From assembly GCA_945861125.1 (NCBI GenBank), contig CAMASZ010000035.1, forward strand, positions 1-9,050: a stretch of 9,050 nt of DNA, in the 5' to 3' direction. The DNA comes from Rickettsia typhi (GTDB lineage: Bacteria; Pseudomonadota; Alphaproteobacteria; Rickettsiales; UBA1997). This document shows positions 4,791-9,050 of this stretch, in pieces. A model generated the notes under the pieces. That model had not been told where the DNA came from, ran no database searches, and was given only the letters and a program-made list of their open reading frames with translations. The position numbers were made by a program, and so were the translations under genes. Numbering within the stretch: position 1 is the stretch's first letter; every line of letters starts with the position of its first letter.

Positions 4791-6005
4791 ATGCAAGAAA
4801 ATAGAGAATATGAGCGTAGAGTTTATAAAGAATCAGTTTCTAAAATTGAACAACTTATTTTAAAATCTGGTTTTAAAATAAAACAAGTGATGTTCATTTC
4901 TGATCAAAAAATTTGGAAAAAAAATCAAAATTTTTTTGACAAAAATTTAATTAAAAAATTCTATGATATCCTTTTATTAGAAAATCCCTATGCTAGTGAA
5001 ACATTTTGCAATGTTATTATATCTAAATCTAAAGATGCTAAATTAATTATCGCTCTTGGAAGTGGAACAATTAACGATTTATGCAAGTATTCTGCTAATA
5101 TTTTGAATATTCCTTATATCATAATTCCTTCTGCATCATCAATGAATGGGTATTTGTCACAAAATGCCTCAATTACAATTAATGGTCATAAGAAAACTAT
5201 ATTAGCTAAAATGCCATTTTTAGTTTATTTAGATTTACTGATAATTAAAAAAGCTCCGCTTAGATTAAATAAATCTGGAATTGGTGATTTAATGTGTTTT
5301 TACTCTTGCTGGTTTGATTGGTATATGACTCATAAAATTTTTAAAGGTGATTTTAATAAAATACCATTTCAGATTTTAGAAAAAAAAATGCAAGAATTCT
5401 GTAAAAACTACCATAATTATGATCTAAAAAATGAAGTTTTTCTTGAGCTTTTAATGGATATCTTGTTGTTATCTGGATATGGTATGACAATTGCCGGCGG
5501 ATCTTATCCAGCAAGTCAATCAGAACATTTGATTGCTCACTGTTTAGTCATGAAATATCCAAGGAAAATTTCAAAAATGTTGCATGGTGAAATAATAGCA
5601 ATTTCAACAATTAGCTCACTTCAATTTCAACAAGAAATTTTAAATTTGTTAGAAAAAAATAAATTATTTTTTAATCAAGAAAAATTTAATTTTGAAAAAG
5701 TGTGTCAATTTTTTGATCAAGAAATTGCTTATGAGTGTAATAATGAGTATGTGTTAAAATCTTTCGATGAAACTCAGATTAATAAAATTAATAGATATAT
5801 AATTAAAAATAGTAAAAAATTACATACAGAGTTATCAAAAATATTTTTTTCTAAAGAAAAAATTAAAAAAATTTTTTCTCACTTTAAAATTAATTATTCA
5901 GTAAAGAGTTTAAGAATAACTGAAAATCAATATTTGGATTGTATAAAATATTCTAAATTTATCAGAAATCGATTAACTTGTTTAGATTTTTTTAAAAATG
6001 ATTAA
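4791..6005 (+). CDS. Glycerol-1-phosphate dehydrogenase-like enzyme (iron-containing alcohol dehydrogenase superfamily)
   Basis: A 404-residue protein of the GldA/AraM/EgsA fold. N-terminal Rossmann-type domain: LIIALGSGTINDLCKYSA (85-102) carries the NAD(P)-binding GSGTxND motif, then IIPSASSMNGYLSQNASI (111-128), the PSxxSxxGxxS element typical of glycerol-1-phosphate dehydrogenases. The C-terminal helical domain holds the metal site. Likely ligands are D166 in GIGDLM, H246 in SQSEHLIAH and H265 in MLHGE. Known activity of the closest family: reversible NAD(P)H reduction of dihydroxyacetone phosphate to sn-glycerol-1-phosphate. The residues fit that family better than glycerol dehydrogenase or dehydroquinate synthase, but the substrate is inferred. 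It is the first gene of the operon; its last 8 nt overlap purN (ATGATTAA). The residues after about 280 are very Lys/Asn/Ile-rich and poorly conserved-looking. ATG start; an in-frame stop lies a short way upstream. Confidence 0.82.
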   Translation: MQENREYERRVYKESVSKIEQLILKSGFKIKQVMFISDQKIWKKNQNFFDKNLIKKFYDILLLENPYASETFCNVIISKSKDAKLIIALGSGTINDLCKYSANILNIPYIIIPSASSMNGYLSQNASITINGHKKTILAKMPFLVYLDLLIIKKAPLRLNKSGIGDLMCFYSCWFDWYMTHKIFKGDFNKIPFQILEKKMQEFCKNYHNYDLKNEVFLELLMDILLLSGYGMTIAGGSYPASQSEHLIAHCLVMKYPRKISKMLHGEIIAISTISSLQFQQEILNLLEKNKLFFNQEKFNFEKVCQFFDQEIAYECNNEYVLKSFDETQINKINRYIIKNSKKLHTELSKIFFSKEKIKKIFSHFKINYSVKSLRITENQYLDCIKYSKFIRNRLTCLDFFKND

Positions 6006-6594
6006 GAAGGTTAAAATTGCTATATTAATTTCAGGAAGGGGTTCTAATATGAAATCCATTATCGATGCCTGCAAAAATCAAGATTATCCTGCGGAGGTTG
6101 TATTAGTTTTGTCAAATAAACAAGAAGCGATTGGTCTTCAATATGCGTCTTTAAATAATATAACTACTTTAGTAATAGATCATAAAAAATATAAAGATAA
6201 TCGCGAAGAATTTGATCGCGCTATGCATTCTAGAATTCAAGCTTCAGGGGCGCAAATAATATGTTTAGCAGGTTTTATGAGGCTTCTTTCTCCTTGGTTC
6301 GTCAATAAATGGTTTAATAAAATAGTTAATATTCATCCTTCTTTACTTCCAGATTTTAAGGGTAGTAATGCTGTTGGAGATGCTTTAAAGGCTGGTGTTA
6401 AGGATAGTGGATGTACAGTTCATATGGTTCGAGAAGAAATGGATTCAGGTCCAATAATTATGCAATCTAAAGTAGCGATTTTAAAAGATGATGATAAAGA
6501 AAATCTTGCACAAAGAATTTTATATGAAGAAAATATAATTTATCCCAAAGCATTAAAAATAGTTTGTGAAAAATTTTTGAACAATAACTTATGA
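5998..6594 (+). CDS. purN: Phosphoribosylglycinamide formyltransferase
   Basis: Third step of de novo purine synthesis: transfers the formyl group of 10-formyl-THF to GAR. The 198-residue length fits. ISGRGSNMKSII (11-22) is the phosphate-binding loop. AGFMRLLS (91-98) and IVNIHPSLLPDFKG (109-122) give N111 and H113. GCTVHMVREEMDSGPII (138-154) gives D149. These are the catalytic trio equivalent to E. coli N106, H108 and D144, with a constant offset of five. The ATG overlaps the end of the dehydrogenase by 8 nt, and the TGA overlaps the def start in an ATGA, so translation is probably coupled on both sides. purM, a common neighbour, is not present. De novo purine genes are missing from the most reduced Rickettsiales, so an intact purN says something about lifestyle. 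No Shine-Dalgarno sequence is seen. Confidence 0.96.
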   Translation: MIKKVKIAILISGRGSNMKSIIDACKNQDYPAEVVLVLSNKQEAIGLQYASLNNITTLVIDHKKYKDNREEFDRAMHSRIQASGAQIICLAGFMRLLSPWFVNKWFNKIVNIHPSLLPDFKGSNAVGDALKAGVKDSGCTVHMVREEMDSGPIIMQSKVAILKDDDKENLAQRILYEENIIYPKALKIVCEKFLNNNL

Positions 6595-7145
6595 ATATAC
6601 TTGAAATAGTTACCGCTCCTGATCCAATTCTTAATATGGTATCTAAGGAGGTTGAAACGATTGACGATCGATTACAAAACTTCATGAAAGATATGGTTAC
6701 AACGATGTATCATGAGCGTGGAATTGGTTTGGCTGCTGTGCAAGTAGGTGTTTTAAAAAGAATTTTGGTAATGGATATAGATTATGAAAGTGACGATCAT
6801 TTTCATGATCACGATAATTGTAATTCAATCCATGTTAAAAATACTAATCCACAATATTTCGTTAATCCTGAAATTATTGAATTCTCAAAAGTAAAAACTC
6901 CTTATAATGAAGGGTGTTTGTCTTTTCCTGGTGCAAGAGCAGAAATTGTTAGGCCAGATTCAGTGGTTGTAAAATATCTTGACTTTAATGGTAAAGAGCA
7001 GATAAAAAAATTTACCGGAATTTCTGCGACTTGTATTCAACATGAAATTGATCATTTAAATGGAATTACTTTTGTTGATCATATTTCAAGTTTAAAACGA
7101 GATTTTATAATTAGAAAAATGAAAAAAATTAAAAATAAAAAATAA
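6591..7145 (+). CDS. def: Peptide deformylase
   Basis: Metalloenzyme that removes the N-formyl group from nascent proteins. 184 residues. Motif 1 is GIGLAAVQVG (44-53) with Val in place of the usual Pro. Motif 2 is EGCLSFPG (107-114) with metal ligand C109. Motif 3 is QHEIDHLNG (150-158) with H151 and H155 as ligands and E152 as catalyst. The AAVQVG...LKRILV pattern resembles Rickettsia deformylases as I remember them. Between strands, at residues 64-90, there is a loop rich in Asp and His (DYESDDHFHDHDNCNSIH) not seen in standard Def. The Lys-rich C-terminus (RKMKKIKNKK) is common. The gene starts inside the purN stop (ATGA), and its TAA shares one base with the next ATG (TAATG). Functional coupling with purN is plausible since both depend on the 10-formyl-THF pool. 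Confidence 0.96.
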   Translation: MNILEIVTAPDPILNMVSKEVETIDDRLQNFMKDMVTTMYHERGIGLAAVQVGVLKRILVMDIDYESDDHFHDHDNCNSIHVKNTNPQYFVNPEIIEFSKVKTPYNEGCLSFPGARAEIVRPDSVVVKYLDFNGKEQIKKFTGISATCIQHEIDHLNGITFVDHISSLKRDFIIRKMKKIKNKK

Positions 7146-8341
7146 TGAATCGTTATCGTTACAAAGCAATTAAATCTGATGGAAAATATGTTAGTGGAAA
7201 ATTAGCTGCTAACAATCCAGCTCAGCTGATGTCAATTCTCAAGGAGAGTTCTCTTGAATTAGTTTCTTATTCTCAAGATAAGGTAAAAGCTGGCGGATTT
7301 TTTAATAAAATTAATTCCAACGATCTAGTTACAATGTTTATTCAGCTTGAGCAGTTAGAAAAAGCTGGTGTGCCAGTTATTGAAGCTATTTCTGATTTGA
7401 AAGATAGCTCTGACTCGGTTAAGGTTAGAAATGTTATGCATGAAGTATATGAATCGATAAAAAGTGGAAGTCTTTTTTCGGAGGGTCTTGCTAAACGTCC
7501 CGATGTTTTTAGCTCAACTTATATTGGACTGATAGCTATGGGTGAAAAAACTGGAAATTTGTCAACTTCCTTTTCAAGTATTGTTGAAGATATAAAATGG
7601 AATAATGATATTAAAAGAAAAACTAAGAAAGCTATTACGGGTCCAATATTTGGTTTAATCATGATGTTTGTGGTGCTTGGAGTTATGACTACAATTGTTG
7701 TTCCAAAGGTAACTTCATTTCTTACGGCGCAAAGCATTAACTTACCGATGGCTACTGTTTCACTTATAGCTTTTTCTGATTTTATGAAAAAATATTGGCT
7801 AATAATAGTTTTATTTTTTCCTGCTATTTGGCTTATAATTAAAATATTGTCAGCTTCGCAAAGTTTTGCAACTAAAGTAGATGATGTTAAATTAAAGCTA
7901 CCAATTTTTGGATCAATAATTACTAAGATAGAATCAGCAAAGTTTTGCCAATTTTTTGCTATGACTTTTAGAAGTGGTCTTGGAGTACTTGATTGCCTGG
8001 AGTCATCAAGTATTGCAATTAAAAATAAAGCAATTAGACAATCAATTTTAAACATTAAAAAACAAGTCTCTGATGGGAAAAAACTTGCCGATGCAATTTC
8101 TTCTACCGGTTATTTTCCTAGTCTTGTTGTTAGAATGTTCAAGGTTGGTGAAGATACTGGTAATATGGATGGATCTCTAAAAAATATTAAGTTTTTTTAT
8201 GATCGAGAAATAAACGATTCGATTGATAAATTAGTTGGCATGATTCAGCCAACTATAACTCTTATAATGGGTGGAATGATTGGTTGGATATCAATAGCAG
8301 TCTTTGGACCTATTTATGGAACATTTTCAAATTTAAAATAA
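7145..8341 (+). CDS. Type II secretion/type IV pilus inner-membrane platform protein (PilC/GspF family)
   Basis: A 398-residue protein with the family's two repeated T2SSF domains. It opens with the N-terminal YRYKAIKSDGKYVSGKL segment typical of PilC/GspF. Domain 1 (about 61-185) has LEQLEKAGVPVIEAI and MGEKTGNL, followed by a helix at about 165-187 ending in VVP. A second helix lies at about 216-234. Domain 2 (about 264-388) has FRSGLGVLDCLE and VGEDTGNMD, followed by the last helix at about 366-389 (MIQPTITLIMGGMIGWISIAVFGPIYG). Length is full. Role: organises the assembly ATPase and pilin insertion at the inner membrane. Sequence alone does not separate PilC from GspF. A LamG prepilin gene occurs at 1053-1931, but no pilB, pilD or pilQ is in the window. 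It shares one base with both neighbours (TAATG at each end). Confidence 0.93.
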   Translation: MNRYRYKAIKSDGKYVSGKLAANNPAQLMSILKESSLELVSYSQDKVKAGGFFNKINSNDLVTMFIQLEQLEKAGVPVIEAISDLKDSSDSVKVRNVMHEVYESIKSGSLFSEGLAKRPDVFSSTYIGLIAMGEKTGNLSTSFSSIVEDIKWNNDIKRKTKKAITGPIFGLIMMFVVLGVMTTIVVPKVTSFLTAQSINLPMATVSLIAFSDFMKKYWLIIVLFFPAIWLIIKILSASQSFATKVDDVKLKLPIFGSIITKIESAKFCQFFAMTFRSGLGVLDCLESSSIAIKNKAIRQSILNIKKQVSDGKKLADAISSTGYFPSLVVRMFKVGEDTGNMDGSLKNIKFFYDREINDSIDKLVGMIQPTITLIMGGMIGWISIAVFGPIYGTFSNLK

Positions 8342-8964
8342 TGTCTAAAGATTTTGCTTATCTTATTTTAGGAATCGGTACTGATATAGGAAAAACATAC
8401 TTAGTTGAGCTATTATGTAAAAATGTTAATAATTCAATGGCAATAAAGCCAATCGTAACAGGATTTAAACAAAATGGCAATTCTGATAGTGAGAGAATTT
8501 TAAAGGCAATGAAATTAAAAATATCCAAAGATAATATTAAAAAAATTTCACCATGGCGCTATGAAAATCCTGTATCTCCTCACTATGTTGATAATATAAA
8601 TTATCAAGCATTAAAAAAATTCTGTATTAAGAATATAAATCAGGCAAAAAAAGATAAAAAATATTTATTTATTGAATCTTCTGGAGGGGTTATGACGCCA
8701 ATAAATAACCAAAAAACATTCCTTGATTTAGCAATTGATTTAAAAATACCAATACTGCTTGTAACCAGCGATTACCTTGGTTCAATAAGTCATACCTTAT
8801 CTGCTTTTTTGGCTTTAAAGATTTCAAAAATTAAAATTAAAAAAATAATTATTAATAATTTTAAAATTAATAATAAGATTTTTAATTTTGAGAATAGCAT
8901 AAAAAACTTTACCAAACTTTCAGTGGAAGATTTGCAATATTTTGTTAGTAATTTTCCAAAATAA
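8341..8964 (+). CDS. bioD: Dethiobiotin synthetase
   Basis: ATP-dependent carboxylation of 7,8-diaminononanoate to dethiobiotin, the penultimate step of biotin synthesis. I start it at the ATG at 8341 (207 residues, MSKDFAYLILGIGTDIGKT). An upstream in-frame ATG at 8284 would lie inside the PilC/GspF gene and add 19 unlike residues. Motifs: P-loop GIGTDIGKT (11-19), KPIVTG (36-41), NSDSERI (47-53), PWRYENPVSPH (71-81), IESSGGVMTPI (111-121, the VEGAGGxxTPL element with E112) and SDYLGSISHTL (143-153). It is slightly shorter than the roughly 220-residue norm and ends in a Lys/Ile/Asn-rich, weakly conserved region. It is the last gene of the coupled operon, with no other bio gene in the window. 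AT bias is stronger than in def or the PilC/GspF gene. Confidence 0.9.
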   Translation: MSKDFAYLILGIGTDIGKTYLVELLCKNVNNSMAIKPIVTGFKQNGNSDSERILKAMKLKISKDNIKKISPWRYENPVSPHYVDNINYQALKKFCIKNINQAKKDKKYLFIESSGGVMTPINNQKTFLDLAIDLKIPILLVTSDYLGSISHTLSAFLALKISKIKIKKIIINNFKINNKIFNFENSIKNFTKLSVEDLQYFVSNFPK

Positions 8965-8996
8965 TTATTTGCTAAATTTAGTATTATATAATATTT

Positions 8997-9010
8997 TTCT
9001 CTCGAGAGAA
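8997..9010. repeat. Perfect 14-bp palindrome downstream of bioD
   Basis: TTCTCTCGAGAGAA is fully self-complementary. It lies 32 bp after the bioD stop and 12 bp before the dispersed repeat core. A short inverted repeat, TTGGC...GCCAA (9011-9026), sits between them. No T-run follows on the plus strand, so it is not a standard terminator. It may mark the end of operon transcription or belong to the repeat element. Confidence 0.5.
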
Positions 9011-9022
9011 TTGGCGCTTATG

Positions 9023-9041
9023 CCAAATCCCATCTTTAAAT
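9023..9041 (+). repeat. Third copy of the 19-bp dispersed repeat core
   Basis: CCAAATCCCATCTTTAAAT differs from the copy at 2353-2371 at one position and from the inverted copy at 2546-2564 at one position. The element probably continues past the right edge. With the first two copies this shows a repeat family, not a single local hairpin. Confidence 0.7.
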
Positions 9042-9050
9042 CAAATTATA

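Noticed and set aside
6467..6685. 72-codon minus-strand frame across the purN/def junction
   Set aside because: Antisense to two well-supported overlapping genes, with no motif.
7519..8055. 178-codon minus-strand open frame inside the PilC/GspF gene
   Set aside because: It is antisense to a well-supported membrane protein gene; its hydrophobic look reflects the reverse reading of membrane-helix codons.
8284..8340. Upstream ATG for bioD at 8284
   Set aside because: It lies inside the PilC/GspF coding region and adds 19 residues before the P-loop. The ATG at 8341 gives the normal spacing to the P-loop and a TAATG junction like the one before it.

Overview
The window is very AT-rich (about three quarters A+T by eye), with short housekeeping genes rich in K/I/N codons. 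It looks like the chromosome of a Rickettsiales-type or similar AT-rich, probably host-associated alphaproteobacterium. The deformylase motif GLAAVQVG followed by LKRILV, the SecG with a long polar tail and the purN style point that way. The presence of purN, bioD, a glycine-cleavage pair and type IV pilus-like genes suggests a genome less reduced than Rickettsia itself. The taxonomic call is an inference from motifs, not from a search.

Left part (1-2648): the 5' end of a probable exported or lipid-anchored protein gene on the minus strand runs off the left edge. It is divergent from pth across a 29-bp spacer that holds a perfect AT palindrome. A single minus-strand gene follows for a type IV prepilin-like protein with a C-terminal LamG/lectin-like domain. 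It sits between two spacers (771-1052 and 1932-2648) that share collinear, diverged sequence blocks. The larger spacer is full of hairpins and contains a 222-bp segment bounded by inverted copies of a dispersed repeat. A third copy lies at the right edge of the window (9023-9041).

Middle part (2649-4711, minus strand): secG, gcvT and gcvH are read in that order. secG encodes a Sec translocon subunit. gcvT and gcvH encode the T and H proteins of the glycine cleavage system; the P protein gene is not in the window.

Right part (4791-8964, plus strand): five genes appear to form one translationally coupled operon, with junction overlaps of 8, 4, 1 and 1 nt. They encode a glycerol-1-phosphate dehydrogenase-like enzyme, purN (purine synthesis), def (peptide deformylase), a PilC/GspF-like inner-membrane platform protein, and bioD (biotin synthesis). 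The two folate-linked genes purN and def touch each other (10-formyl-THF use and N-formyl-Met removal), and gcvT across the divergent promoter region also belongs to one-carbon metabolism. The PilC/GspF protein and the LamG prepilin could belong to the same pilus or pseudopilus machine.

I saw no rRNA, tRNA, CRISPR array, intact transposase or convincing rho-independent terminator. None of the gene starts has a recognisable Shine-Dalgarno sequence. The best candidates for something undescribed are the repeat-flanked LamG-pilin cassette and the small MITE-like element with its dispersed copies.
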